64,000 nt of DNA from contig CM073518.1 in assembly GCA_037074615.1 (NCBI GenBank), positions 19,358,501-19,422,500 on the forward strand. Direction: 5' to 3'. The number at the start of each line of letters is the position of its first letter. Positions within the stretch are counted from its first letter, which is position 1. Positions 12,783 to 24,811 of this stretch are shown piece after piece. The position numbers were made by a program, and so were the translations under genes. The notes beneath the pieces were generated by a model. It searched no databases and was not told where the DNA came from. It saw nothing but the letters and a program-made list of their open reading frames with translations. The DNA is from Leucaena leucocephala. Taxonomy: Eukaryota; Streptophyta; Magnoliopsida; Fabales; Fabaceae.

Positions 12783-13479
12783 ATATCTTTACTTATAATA
12801 ATTTTACGGTTTGACATAAGTTTTGTTGAGATGTCACATGTTTAATTATATTAACAATTTCATGTAGTTATTGTTTGTCTCTATAAATAAAAAGAATGTT
12901 GACATATACAATCGAGTCGGATAGGTTCAGGTTCTCAAACGCACACTTAGGACAATGATAAGGAAAGGAAAACACAAGGCATACAGCACCGGAGAACATA
13001 CAAATCAAAGGATGATGGGGATTTAGGTGCGTAAGCAAAAGTGGCAATGGAAATGGATAAAATGATCTGTAAAGTGCTAGGAGCCTTATCTATCCAGTGG
13101 AATGACACGTGTAATGGATGAGACGTGGAAGCAGTTTATGTTTATTGGGCAAACCTGATAACACCTGTTGACCATTAGAACGGGGTTGTGGATATATACG
13201 TCTGACTCCGAACGACGTGTTCCTAAGGATTCGTGGTCGTCCTGCTGCCACGTGGAACCACAATTCATAGCTCTTTGACGAGGAAGCCCAGCCATCAACC
13301 TCTCTCTGTTCTTCCATATCTCCACGTGCCCCCTCCAGCTCCTTCGATCCTCAACTCCTCAGCTCTTCATCGTTATCATTATGGCTATCATATGATTTTA
13401 ATTTGTAAAACAAATTTTTAATGAAAAATATGTGTATTAAAACAAAAAAATTAGTACAGCAAGCATATATAAAAATAGA

Positions 13480-13690
13480 ATAAATATCACATAAATCTTA
13501 TTTTTTATATATAACTAATATTTTAATTTTATTTATGATATAATTTTATTCATGATTTTTTTAATATAGTATAAAATTTTTATCAAATTAAAAAAATTAT
13601 GGATAAAATTATACTAAACTAAAAAGGTTATAGATAAAATTATACTACAAATACTCTTAAAATATTAGCCGCATATGAGAAATAAGATCA
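13480..13690. repeat. Small AT-rich imperfect palindrome
   Basis: TATAATTTTATTCATGATTT near 13545 is matched by its inverted form near 13590-13610 (AAATTATGGATAAAATTATA). Further weaker matches extend outwards. It is probably a degraded foldback element. No gene is present. Confidence 0.35.
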
Positions 13691-14025
13691 GTATATTATG
13701 TGCTACTTTATCCAATAAAAAAAGTGATATTTTTGAGAAATTGTTAGGCACTAATGTGAACATCTCTCTCATTAGATTTAAATTTAAATTCGTTATATTA
13801 TAAAGGACTAATTGGGATTAACTATTTTACTAGATTTAATTCTTGTTGATTGGAATCTCAATTTTTATTTAATACAAGAAATTTAGGTGGTTGGGTCTCG
13901 GTGGTTTATTAAAATTATGACATGTCTCTAAATTTAAAAAATATTTATAGATATATTTATATATTACCCACTAATAAGGTTCTTATAATTTTTTTTAATG
14001 TATGAGACTGACGGGTTCAATAATT

Positions 14026-14211
14026 TTTTTTTTTTACCCACTCAGTTCATAAGTTTTGCCCCGACTATATTCGGATTCGACTAGCGTCGTGCACCTGGCT
14101 ATGGTAGGTGAGTCTCCAAATAAGAATTTTTTGTATACGTCAAAACTCGAATTTGAGATCTCGTTTAAGCGATACCAAGCCACTTATCACTTGGATCAAT
14201 TTCTGATGGTA
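14026..14211 (-). mobile_element. SINE-A copy (tRNA-derived), minus orientation
   Basis: A poly(T) run at the left, then a body that matches the copy at 32214-32399, ending in a tRNA-like head on the minus strand. The short sequence GTTCAATAATT occurs on both sides (14015-14025 and 14212-14222) as a target-site duplication. The element is diverged compared with the 32-kb copy. Confidence 0.75.
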
Positions 14212-14417
14212 GTTCAATAATTATTTATTCCTTAACCCATGATGCTGGGTCCAGTTGGTATGCAACCGCAGCCAGCCCAACCACCTCATCTGATAATAAT
14301 GACTGATCACGTTGGGCTTTTATGGCCTGAAAGAGATCGGGCTTTAAAAGTGGACAACAATGGGAATGGACTCAGATAAAACTTTCTCGAACGGGTGTGT
14401 TGTTGACCACAAATGGG

Positions 14418-14583
14418 CCCACCAAGCGACAAATGATATACAAGACAGGTTTCAAGTTCAAATTTTAGCATATACAGAAAATTTTTGTTGGGAGACTCAC
14501 CCACCATAGTCAGACACGCGACGTGGGTCAGATCTAGATGTAGTTGGGGCAAAATTCTGCTAAACTGAGTGGGAAAAAAAAAA
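14418..14583 (+). mobile_element. SINE-A copy, plus orientation, degraded 5' head
   Basis: The body matches other SINE-A copies (GTTGGGAGACTCACCCACCA; GGGGCAAA) and ends in a poly(A) run. The tRNA-like head is diverged (the TGGTCCGAGTGG box is not recognisable). It lies opposite in orientation to the copy 200 bp upstream. Confidence 0.65.
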
Positions 14584-15234
14584 CTCTAAAGCTGATACTC
14601 TGACTAAAGAGAGTCCCATTACTACAGAAACATTATATATTTATCCGTCATAATTGGAGCTTTTAGTGCTTACTGATAGTTTAAGATCTAATTTTTTTAT
14701 GATTTAGATTATTTGATCGGGCAAATAATCCTCTTATATATATATATTAAAAAAAAAACTCTAACGTGTCCTTAATGACTTTAGGTATGGAATCGTTTGT
14801 TGAATATGCTACTTATTATAAAGAAATTCGGATTTTATGATTACTTTAAATATTAATATTTATTTAAATTATTTTTATTAAGAAGAGTCTTTAAAGATTG
14901 AAGAGTTGACTATGCCTGTTTTCCAGCACTCTCTGATGCAAAATGTGTCCACTAATGATGCATAAATTTACGAACAATTGTAAATAGTCATTTAAATTGT
15001 TTGGGCAGTCACATCTCATATCAAAGCTTGAAAATTATTATTATTTTTTTTTTAAAACATCAAATAAAATGGTCTTTTATCCGATGGTTAAGAACCGTCA
15101 AGCATATTTAAATTATGCTTGAATAATCGACCATCAACAACCATTAAAAAAGGACAAAAGTATATGAAGTAAGCCTTTCCTTTGCGGCAACGTAAAGTGC
15201 GCCATGGATTTGGGAGTTGTTCCCTGCAGAATGG

Positions 15235-15340
15235 CACGTGATGGCCTTGAAGACTTGCTGCTTGGTGTGCTCCTCATTTAACTTAACTGCCACGTGGCCA
15301 ATTCCCATCTCTCGCACATACAAGCTGAGAATGGCACGTG
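15235..15340. promoter_or_regulatory. Orphan cluster of three G-boxes
   Basis: CACGTG occurs at 15235-15240, 15291-15296 and 15335-15340; the outer two sit in the repeated context ATGGCACGTG. This is a typical ABRE/bZIP or bHLH target density. No gene I can recognise starts within 2 kb on either strand. Confidence 0.5.
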
Positions 15341-16110
15341 GTGAGATAAAAATCGAGATTCTCTCTCCCCACATGTTCGAAATGGTTTTTTCCTTCTAAT
15401 TCAGGCTGTTCATCGTTTTTTTTTGGTACCAAAATTACTTATATTCTAGAGCGAGTTGTGTACATAAGTTTCGAAAAGAAATTTGGTGAGGAGATAAAGA
15501 AGTATGATAGAGATTGAAATAAACTACACCTAATCAACACTTTCCTGGATCTCAATTTTAATTAAATCATATATAGTAGTATATAAGGCAGATCAATATT
15601 TTTAATTAATTAAAACCTTCGCTCATCAGATCCATCCCTTCTCTGCGGTTACCTACTGGTATCGTCCCAGGGTGGATAAAGAAATAACTAAACTAATCAT
15701 CACACTGGTTGGCCAATTAAACGAACTAATCAGCATGGTGGTGTGCGGATTAAAAAGTAAAAAATTGTATTCAGTCAAGACCAGCCAAACACACCAATAC
15801 ACTACATACATCACCAAAGGCTCCACAGCATTTCACTTAGTGTCTTACTAATCAATTTCTCTAGTTAGAGTCTTTTATAGGTAGCCCTCTATTGGTCAAC
15901 AATTTCTCAGTATAACACTCTACTTAGCATTTCACTCAGCTTTTTGTTAATTTCCCCCTTCGATAAAAATCTTTTGTAGGTAACCTTTTATAGTTGCCTG
16001 ATTTATTTTTAATAAAAACACTAATATAATAAATAAAATTATAAAATAAAAACCAAATTTAAAAAGAAAAGGCTAACTTTTTAAGATGAAGCACCTCTTA
16101 AATTTATAAT

Positions 16111-16298
16111 TTTTTTTTTGTTGTCTATGCGGTTCACTAGAATTTTGTCCCGATTACATCCAGATTCGACTCGCATCGCGCACCTAGCTATAGTGGGTGA
16201 GTCTCCCAATAGAGATTTTCTGTATATGCTAAGGCTCAAACTCGAAACTTCGTTTAAAAGATGCCGAGTTGCTTACCACTCGGACTAACTCCCGTTGA
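16111..16298 (-). mobile_element. SINE-A copy, minus orientation
   Basis: Poly(T) at the left, SINE-A body, and a tRNA-like head on the minus strand. TTAAATTTATAA flanks it at about 16099-16110 and 16299-16310 as a target-site duplication. It is moderately diverged from the 32-kb copy. Confidence 0.8.
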
Positions 16299-17595
16299 TT
16301 AAATTTATAAATTTTACTATATCTATAGGCTCCCCAACGTGGGACTTGCACAAGCATCAAGAATGAAAACCCATAGGAAACACATGGATCATTGTATCAA
16401 TTAATACTATGGACTTAGTGTACACTATTCTTATTCCTTTTATTCTTAATGGTGACGTGGCTGCAGGGAGTCCATTGCCTGGGGGAGAAGGCTCGGATTC
16501 ATGGGAAGTTCACGGCGGATTGGATGATGCCCTAAATTGAGATGCCTCAGCACTCAATATAGGAATATTAACCACTTGATTATGATCCAATGTTACCAAG
16601 ACGAGAGTTATAACTTTTTTTTTAAAAAAAAAGTCTATACTATAATACCATTATATAAATCACAATCCACGGGTGGTATTGTAACTTATTAGTATGTAAA
16701 CCCCTATATAAATAAGAAATCGATCACATGTTATGTAAGTTTGGGGGCGTGTTATCACTTGGTCAACAAATAAGAAGAGGATCAAATCACATAAAATTAA
16801 CTATTTAATTATTTAAAAAAAAAGATGACAATAAATGGGGAAGATGCAAAATAATAAAGGAAGCATAGCAATGAGATGAAGTAAGCTAGTAGTAAAGAGA
16901 GTCAATTCCATGCAAACCCCTATCGCCTTTATCCAAACAGCAAGAATTGATTCGCTTTCTTTATCGGCACGTCCCGCCCAATCCTGAAAAATCCCATGTG
17001 GGTTCCTCCCAGATTATAACAAATCTTCGACCGCCAAAGAAAAAAAAAAGTTGATAACAACCCACTCATCTTTATCCCTTTATTCCTTGTCACGGGGTTA
17101 CTATCTCTCAATTATTTTCCAGCCAAATAATTTGGCCGAATTTATTTTTCGAAGCAATTTTAGAAACCGTGACAAAGTCGAGTTCTTATTTTATATTTGC
17201 TCATTTATTTCTGAACTCGCAAATTGTACAGATTACCTTAATATAGCGGCCGAGGTTACTGAATTTGATTTATCGGGTGGTACCTCGCCAAATAACTTTG
17301 CATGTGGAATTCATTATGAGTTCCTGTTCGAGGAATCGGCACTTGGTCTGCTTGGCTGACAAGAAATTTTCTGTGTTGTAGTATAAAATAAACAAGTTAT
17401 GTTATTTTAAATAGGTGATAGACAATACTCAAATTTAGTATAAATAAAAGAAGTTACAGCTTTGCTGCTACTAAAAAAAAAAAAATCCGTGCGTTGCCCA
17501 GGCAGCAGAGTGGCCATCATATGAGCAGCACGGGGTTCGCATGAAAAAAAAAAAATCGAAAACTGAAGGGAAAGAAAAGCGCGCCAGAGATAACT

Positions 17596-17887
17596 TGTTA
17601 ACAATATTAATTAGAGAAGAATATCATCATCTTCATTAACCATAGAATAATATGCTCATTACAATTATAGTAACCCACTTAGGTTACATACTAATTTACC
17701 CTCACTTGAGGGAGATAAACTAACCCCACTTGGGGGACCTTGAGGAGAGACCCAGGTTACCCTCTCCTTCATTATGGTAAAGATTACATAATCTCACACA
17801 TTTAACCAATAGACTATGACCCTTTATATAGAATTAGGGTCATCTAGTAACTAAGTGATTAACACTAATTAATTCAACCTTCTAACA
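17596..17887 (-). mobile_element. Solo LTR, copia-like, 292 bp
   Basis: Read on the minus strand it begins TGTTAGAAGG and ends ATATTGTTAACA, the TG...CA ends of an LTR. A TATATAAAGG box lies in the first half. The 5-bp sequence TAACT flanks both sides (17591-17595 and 17888-17892). No primer binding site, polypurine tract or second LTR adjoins it, so it looks like a solo LTR left by LTR-LTR recombination. Assignment to Ty1-copia is from the overall look only. It ends about 430 bp upstream of the DUF7796 gene. Confidence 0.75.
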
Positions 17888-18314
17888 TAACTCACTACCT
17901 AATTTAATTGTAATTGTAACAAAATTGACTAATTGTAACTGTAAGTTTAATACTAATTAATTGGTAATTAGTAAAACATTGCTAGGCAGCGAAAGGTCAT
18001 CTAATTAGGTGTGTGACTGGAGAGAGAAGCTGAAGAAGAAGGAGAGAGAATATTCAATCAGAGCATTCCCATGAAGGAGCTTCGTCAGATTCAGATGTAG
18101 CCGAATCGAGCAACGTTTCGTCGTGCCAATCGCCAGCCAACCGCTTTTCTAATTCTACCTGCCATCCTCATATATTAATTTATAAAAAAAGTCAGGTCAG
18201 GCAATGCGCCCTCCATTTTTACATATATATACATGATTTGATTCTCCCTTTTGAGGGAGAAGCTTTATGATGAGAAGAATGCATAAATTATAAGAGAAAA
18301 GTGAAAAATCAGAG

Positions 18315-20242
18315 ATGCTAGGTAGTCCCAAAAGGATAGCCATGCCCTTTGCCAAATGGGTTTCTAATCTTGATTGGCGTTGGCTGCTGTTTATAGTTTC
18401 TCCTCTCTTTCTCTTCTTCTTCTTCTTCTCTTCTTTCCCTTCTCCCCCTTTGAGTTCTTTTTTGTCTCTTCGGCACTTTATTATTAATCATGCCTTTCAA
18501 GGCAATTCCACCACCTTCAATGGCGAGTTTTCGTCGGAGGACCAGTTGGTGGTGCGGTCCAGAATAGCGGTGTGTCTGGTTGGTGGGGCTAGGAGGTTCG
18601 AGCTCACTGGACCCTCCATTGTCGACAACATTCTGAAGAAATATCCCAACTCGGACCTGTTCCTGCACAGTCCCCTCGACAAGGATGCTTTCAAGTTCTC
18701 TCTCTTGAAGAATGCGCCCAGGGTTGCTTCTGTACGCATCTTCCAGCCTCGGCCCTTGCCGGAGACCGAATCTGAGACTCGAGTTCTCACCGCGCTCAAT
18801 TCTCCCAACGCCATCCAGGTTCGTTTCAAAATTCAAATTACTCTTCTCTCTGTCTCCGTCTCTTTCTATTTCTGAAATTTTTCATAGCAATCACTTGTGC
18901 ATATTTTGCATCTATTCCGTAGAGTCCGAGTCTAGCGGATCTGTCTCAATCGTATTCATCCTCCTTCGCAAGTTTTCATTTAAGTTCTCATCTCCAAAAT
19001 CTGATAATAGTTCTCTGTTTGTTAAGCGATTTCTTCAGGCTCTAATGAAAAGTGTGTTTTATTCCATCTCATTTCACACCAAATCCGATGTTCGCTGAAC
19101 GTGGGCGAAGGATAACTACTTTTATTGATTCGTCGGCAACGTTTAAATTCGCCCCTGTACGCTACCACTTTAATTTGAATTTTGCTGAAAAATCAACAAG
19201 CAGGCTTCTCTTTTTTACTTTCTCCCTTTTGCTTTAATTGTAGTTTTGAATTTTCTTGGGATATTGAAAGTGGCGTGATTGTGGTGAATCCATTCCCCCC
19301 AAACCCATCCCCTGCAGGACGTTTGATGTTGTAAATTTCAAGCCTTACATAATTATAACCACAACAGAAAATCTTGCTTTACAAAAAAGCATAGCATTCC
19401 ATGCTTTGAAGGAAGATATTTCTAAAATAAGAGAATCTGATTTTGTTTGGGAATTAATGTTATTGCAGGGACTAGTTCAATATTTCAATCTGGTAGAAGG
19501 ATGTCTCACGATGATAAGAAGTTACGAGGCGAAGGAAAATTTTAAATACGACTGGATAGTCCGAACAAGAGTGGACGGGTACTGGAATCGTCCTCTGGAA
19601 CCTGAACATTTTATCGCCGGTGAGTACGTCGTGCCGGAGGGATCGTCATACGGAGGGCTGAATGACCGGTTAGGGATTGGAGATCAGAACACATCAAATG
19701 TGGCCCTGTCACGTCTCTCGCTGATACCGGCGTTAGATTCCGCCGGATTACAAGGTCTCAATTCAGAGACAGCCTTCAAAGCGCAGCTCACCACGCAAGG
19801 GGTTCCATACGTGACGAAGAGGCTCCCTTTCTGCATCGTTTCGGATCGGAGTTACGATTTCCCGCCAGGCGTGTTCGGCGTGCCGGTGGCTGCATTATCG
19901 AGCCCCGGTCCTCTGAGCGGAGCGAAATGCAGGCCATGCCGGGCAGCTTGTAAAGGGGAATGCGTGGAGAAAGTGATGCCGGTGTTGAACAGAGGATGGA
20001 GCTGGACACGTTGGGAGAATGGAAGCCTCCGTCTCTGTAAGGCTACGGGCGGCTGGGAAGATGGGTGGGAGAAGCTATTTGACAAAGTCGCGGGGAAAAA
20101 ATTTGCGGCGGCGAGGAAGCGAATTCAAACTATGAAACTGGAAGATTGCCTTAGAGATTTCAAACAACTCATAAGACGGGCAGTGACATGGGACGCGCCG
20201 CCGGCGACTGACATTTGCACGTTGGGTTTGGCACATACATAA
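18315..20242 (+). CDS. DUF7796-type Golgi-like type II membrane protein (2 exons, 425 aa)
   Basis: Exons 18315-18818 and 19469-20242, joined CAG|GT...GCAG|GG in frame (residues 1-168 and 169-425). A short cytoplasmic N-terminus is followed by one hydrophobic segment at about residues 20-50, encoded by a CT-rich tract, then a lumenal-type domain. Conserved blocks include RIAVCLVGGARRFELTGPSI, SDLFLHSPLDKDAFKFSLLK, YDWIVRTRVDGYWNRPLEP, YGGLNDRLGIGDQNTS and a Cys-rich stretch KCRPCRAACKGECVEKVMP. The topology and the RTRVDGYW ... YGGLNDR region resemble glycosyltransferases, but no activity has been shown to my knowledge. DUF7796 is from memory of the family. The start ATG at 18315 has an alternative at 18339 in the same frame. 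No nearby gene suggests a pathway. Confidence 0.85.
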
Positions 20243-22054
20243 AAGTATATAGATCAATGTTCTTTCTTTTCCTTCTCTTCCGTAAAATTGTTTACGATTA
20301 ATTAATTACTTGCATTTAGTAAATCAGAAGCCGTACGTAACGACGACCGAGGGATGTATTTCCTTTGTTGGCTGCTTCTAGCTGCACTTGATTTTCTCTG
20401 AATCAATGCATTGAAACCCAGAAAACGACAATGAGTAAATATTGATTGGTTGAGTGTAAATGGTTGGCCTTGCCGATGGTTTAAAGGACAACGTCATAAC
20501 GGGGTGAACTTGTTTTATCGAGTGATCAAGTTTTTTTTTTCCGGTCCTTTTTAATTGGCCAAAGGGTTAATCTGGTTCAAGTCTTGCATTTTGTTTGTTT
20601 TATGAGAGAGGTAACGACGGGAGGCCAATAAAAACAGAACAGGTAAACGACGAAAGGATTATTAACTAATTCATTTTAGATCTAGAAAGCAGAACATGCT
20701 GGTTAAGAGCAGTCCAATGTTGACTTTAAGGATGGCTTGATGGGCTATGAGATGTTATTTTTCATTTTAAATCATTAAATTCCAAGCTTATGATTAATAC
20801 TTAAATCGATTTTCCTGAACATTCCAGCTAATTGTTGGATCTACTCGCACAGTAGTATTTCTGTGTATACCCCTAATCTCAGTTAACATTATGAAAGTCT
20901 TGTGAGATATCAGCTAATCAATGAGCAATTGCCAATTGGACTAATTTTAATAAGCCTAAGCATATTCTAGTTTTACACTTCCCTTGATATCAATCAGTGA
21001 CGTTGCAATGGGCCAAGGCAGCTCATACCCACCCAACCGAGGTTGACACGAACTGAGCATGATAACTATTAACTACCATCAATTATTAATAATAATTATT
21101 GGCCATCAATTAATAAAAAGTAAAATGGAATTGTAGGGACCAATTGTCTGGTGCCTTCAGAATTACAGGGCATTGTCTGTACATATGAGTAAAGTTGAGT
21201 AGCATGATGATCTTTAGTAACTTTATAGCTTAGGGATTTAAAATATCTTTATAAATTAAATTTTGTAAGTCGAACCTCACTTGTAACCTTAAAATGTTGA
21301 TATATGTCCCTCTAATAAAAGAAAATGAATAGCAAATTGATCATGAAACGTAAGAAACAAGTAACATAAGCATTGTGATATGACAATGATTCCCTCTAAA
21401 TCTGAAGCCTCATCCACATCCCTCTCGTTCATCGGGGGTTGCAAATTAGTTGAGGCGTCGCTCCCTTTCTCAACCCTTCTTGTTGACTTGCCCCTCAATA
21501 CTTACTAATTACTGATTATTCAAATATAGAGTCCTTATTTATTAAACTATCCTCGCCACCAACCCTAGGTAGAAAGTAACCACGGTTAAGAATTAGATAC
21601 ATTATAGATAATATAAAACGAGAGACAGTAAACTTTATTATACTGATAATTTTATAAAAGACATCAGCATCATTCTGGTCAAAAATATCTTCCTGTATCA
21701 TAAGATCTTTAGTTGTTCCTAACAACTAAGGATTATTAAAATATTTTCATGTAATTTAAGTAGGAAAGTATTCTAGAAACTTTAAAGAAATTAATTTCCA
21801 AATTTCTAATAAATTATTATCATAATTTTTGTTTTTAATGTATTTATGTAGTCTAAAGTTTAAATTTTTTAGAAGTAACTTCTCCAAAATTCTTAAGTCC
21901 TCATTGGATTATATTCCTAAGGTCACGATCTGGAAATTGGAATCAGGAATCTGGATGCAGTCCCAAATTCGCTGTCCATGTGTAATCCTGCTTTCTTTCG
22001 GGTCCAGATTTGAATCCTACTTTTCTAAGCCAGGTTGCAATTATATTAGGTAGA

Positions 22055-22256
22055 ATATTATTTTATTATAATTTTAATCATCATATTTAAGAAAATATCT
22101 TAATTTTTAAATATTTAGGTTTATGTTTGAGGGTAATTGATGGTTCATCTTGCCCGATATTAATATCACTTAGGAAGACGGGAAATTTCGCTCTACCCTT
22201 AAATTATGAATGAACTTAGCCTATTTTTAAAAATTTTTATCAAAAAAAAAAAAAAG
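22055..22256 (+). mobile_element. SINE-B copy, 5'-altered
   Basis: The 3' two-thirds of SINE-B is recognisable (GGGTAATTGATGGTTCATCT; GCCCGATATTAATATCAC), ending in a poly(A) run. The tRNA-like head is replaced by AT-rich sequence shared with the 24.24-kb copy, which suggests a subfamily rather than a simple truncation. Confidence 0.55.
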
Positions 22257-22999
22257 CTGCAATTATATCACCTCACGTTACCTCCTCTTTAATATTTTTC
22301 ATGTTTAAGTTACCTTTCTCTTAATTTATTCTTTATTTATTAATGAGATTAACTATAGCAGCTTTTGTAGGGATGATCCAATTTTTGTTAAAAAAATATT
22401 TTTTCCTGAACATAAGAATTAGATAATTAATTTAATAATATTAAAAAAAAATAGTTAAATTAACTTTGTAAAGATTATCCAAATTTTGATAAATAAATTA
22501 CTAGAAAGGGTATAGGATAAAATGATAGAGGAAAAAAATAGAAGTAAAATGATTACACAGCCTAAAAGTATTTTTATCACCTATGAACTATTTTTATAAA
22601 TTTATCCGAAATTATAATTTAGTCTAAAAATTCTTATAAATATTTGATGATTGTTTATTTAATTTTTTATTTAAATTATAGTTTAAGTTAAAAATACTTT
22701 TTAAATTATAATTTAACTCTAAGTAAACATGCACTATATAGATGTTATGGTATAATTTGTTTTATTCAAACTTCAGGGGGGAAGCCAAATTGGGATATTA
22801 AAATTAATTGTTGTTGATATTTGAAATATCCAAGATATTTGGTGTAATGTAGAAATGGTCCCATATATATATAGATGTGATTGTCAGATCACCTGCCCTC
22901 GCACTGATTAAAGGAAAGTTGATTCCTCACAGCCATTTTATCATTTAAGAATCAGAACACTTTTCTTTCAAGTTGTATCCATCGCGTGTGTTTTGAAAA

Positions 23000-23545
23000 G
23001 TTTTCAAGCTAAGATTTTAAAAGTTTTTTTTAGATAAAATTTTAGTTTGGAAAAATTTTAAAATAAACAGGCTTATTTATCTATAAGTACTTTTAGACAA
23101 AATCATAGTTTAAAATCATGATTTTGAATAAGCTATTTAAAATAACTTTTTCAACAATAAAAGAGCTTATAGACTATCCAATTACTATATTACCCCTACT
23201 TTTTTTTACACCCTCTCTCCTCTCTCATCCCTACCCCTCTCCTCTCTCCTCTCTCTTCTTTTATCTCTACTTTTTCTTACACCCTCTTTCCTCTCTCCTC
23301 TACCCTCTCTCCTCTCTCTTATCTTCTCTCTACCTCTCTCATCTCTCTTATTTTAAATCAAATCATACCATTTTTTATAATTTACTACTATAAAAAGTCA
23401 TTCTAAAAATAATTATCCAAACACCTATTTATTCAAAACCACTTTTTTTCCATAAACTCTTCTCTAAAAACTATTTTCTATAAGTGGTCTATAAATCTTT
23501 TTTTTTCATAAATACTTTTTTAAAATCCTATCTAAACAGTCCCAT
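23000..23545 (+). mobile_element. TC-core non-autonomous element, copy 1
   Basis: A roughly 540-bp AT-rich element with a CT-rich centre (repeated CTCTCTCCTCTCT at about 23210-23345). The whole unit recurs in inverted orientation at 44333-44872. The right end, read on the minus strand, begins GGGACTGTTTAGATAGGATT, resembling ends of plant DNA-transposon derivatives. Its long frame (TC-rich peptide) is an artefact of the repeat, not a gene. Confidence 0.65.
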
Positions 23546-24242
23546 CGTTTGTTGGCCAGACAATAAAAGTAGTATATATATTTCTTTTTTTTCTTTTCTA
23601 AAAAAAATTTAAACGATTCTCTATCTTTATGTTTAGAACCACTCTATAAAATAATTTTTTAGAACAATTTTTTTGAAACAAGATTTTAAAAAATTATTTA
23701 AATTATTATTTTAAGTATATATATCTAAATAGAGAATAAAAATATACTTTATTAGCATAATAATTATTAATAAAAATATAATATACATAGTCTCCTTTTT
23801 TGTTTTGTAAAATAAAGAGTAACGTAACGCACAAAATGGATCATTTTTCTTAGAGAGATTCAGACTTAGTTCAATATATATCACAGACATTTCCATGATT
23901 TGCTATATTTAAACCCCAGCTCATCAATGGTAGGACATGTCACTCATGATCTTATAGGTATTTTGTAGATTATAAGTCAATTGTCTATAATGATTGGCTT
24001 ATTTTGTCCCCTTTTACACGTTCTTTTTGGGTTACGAAACGATGCTACAGTCCAAAAACACTAGTGACTAAAATGGAAGGTATATATACGGACATCCAAA
24101 GGCTATAAGAACTAGCCACGTAAATCCAAAACCTATTGGGCCATAGTCCTCATAGCGTGCGGTCTGCAGCTTCATATTTTGGAACCAACAGCACCCATTG
24201 TCCGTAACTAGCGAATGCACCGTAAATTATTTAGAGTATATT

Positions 24243-24442
24243 TAATTTTTAAAAAATATTATTTTATTATAATTTTAATTGTGATATTTAAAAGAATATC
24301 TCAATTTTTAAGTGTCTAAATTTACGGCTTACTCTGCTCGACTTTGGTATCGCCGAAGAGAAAAAAAAAATTTTACCCAGTCCTCAAATCGTAGGTGAAC
24401 TCAACCTCTTTCTAAAAATTTTTTTACTAAAAAAAAAAATTA
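24243..24442 (+). mobile_element. Degraded SINE-B copy
   Basis: The 3' part of SINE-B (AACTCAACCTCTTTCTAAAA) ends in poly(A), with the same AT-rich leader as the copy at 22.06 kb. It is strongly diverged in the middle. Confidence 0.45.
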
Positions 24443-24811
24443 GAACCAGCCTTTAAAGTTTAAATATATATTATTATATAGATAGTGTTTTTATTTAATA
24501 AAATCAGATGATGTTTTAAGCCATCGCTTTTACTCTACAACCTTTAAATAAAAAATCCAATTCAGATTTAATTGAAAAAATATATTAAATACATAAATTT
24601 AAATACTTAATTTTTTTTCATTTATATTACTGATTTGCAGCATGAAATATATAATCTCATGTCTGCAGTCTCCAGATGAAATCTAAGACATGGTCCCTTT
24701 CCTTGTTCAAGTTGATTTTATTCTTGAAAAGAGACTAAATATAACTTAACTTTAACATATATAATAGTATACAATAACTGTAAGTCAAAAGTAACAGGAA
24801 AATGAGGGGGA

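Larger units (their letters stand above)
11431..17595. other. Gene-poor region with transposon relics
   Basis: No convincing protein gene is present. The first 300 bases form the ESV1 upstream region, with a CCACGTGTC G-box at 11771-11779. The rest holds a large foldback element (12249-12782), a weaker palindrome near 13480-13690, three SINE-A copies (14.0, 14.4 and 16.1 kb) and two short G-box islands near 13.1-13.4 and 15.15-15.4 kb that have no gene attached. Confidence 0.5.
20243..24811. other. Intergenic, AT-rich, transposon remnants
   Basis: No supported gene. It contains the 3' flank of the DUF7796 gene, 5'-truncated SINE-B copies near 22.06-22.26 and 24.24-24.44 kb, and a TC-core repetitive element at 23.0-23.55 kb whose inverted partner lies at 44.3-44.9 kb. 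The remainder is AT-rich unique-looking DNA. Confidence 0.5.

Noticed and set aside
16449..16541. Short open stretch reading like VTWLQGVHCLGEKARIHGKF, similar in feel to a PPR-protein segment
   Set aside because: Too short, no start or splice context, and the other two frames are equally open. Could be a gene relic but not supportable.
17051..17359. 102-codon plus-strand frame
   Set aside because: The first codon is TTG, not ATG, and composition is typical of random AT-rich DNA. It adjoins a solo LTR.
21289..21498. Minus-strand frame MRGKSTRRVEKGSDASTNLQ
   Set aside because: No recognisable family, hydrophobic nonsense-like tail and no splice or promoter context.
23118..23393. Open frame rich in Ser/Leu/Pro
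   Set aside because: It is the translation of the CT-rich core of a repeated element; a similar artefact occurs in the inverted copy at 44.5 kb.
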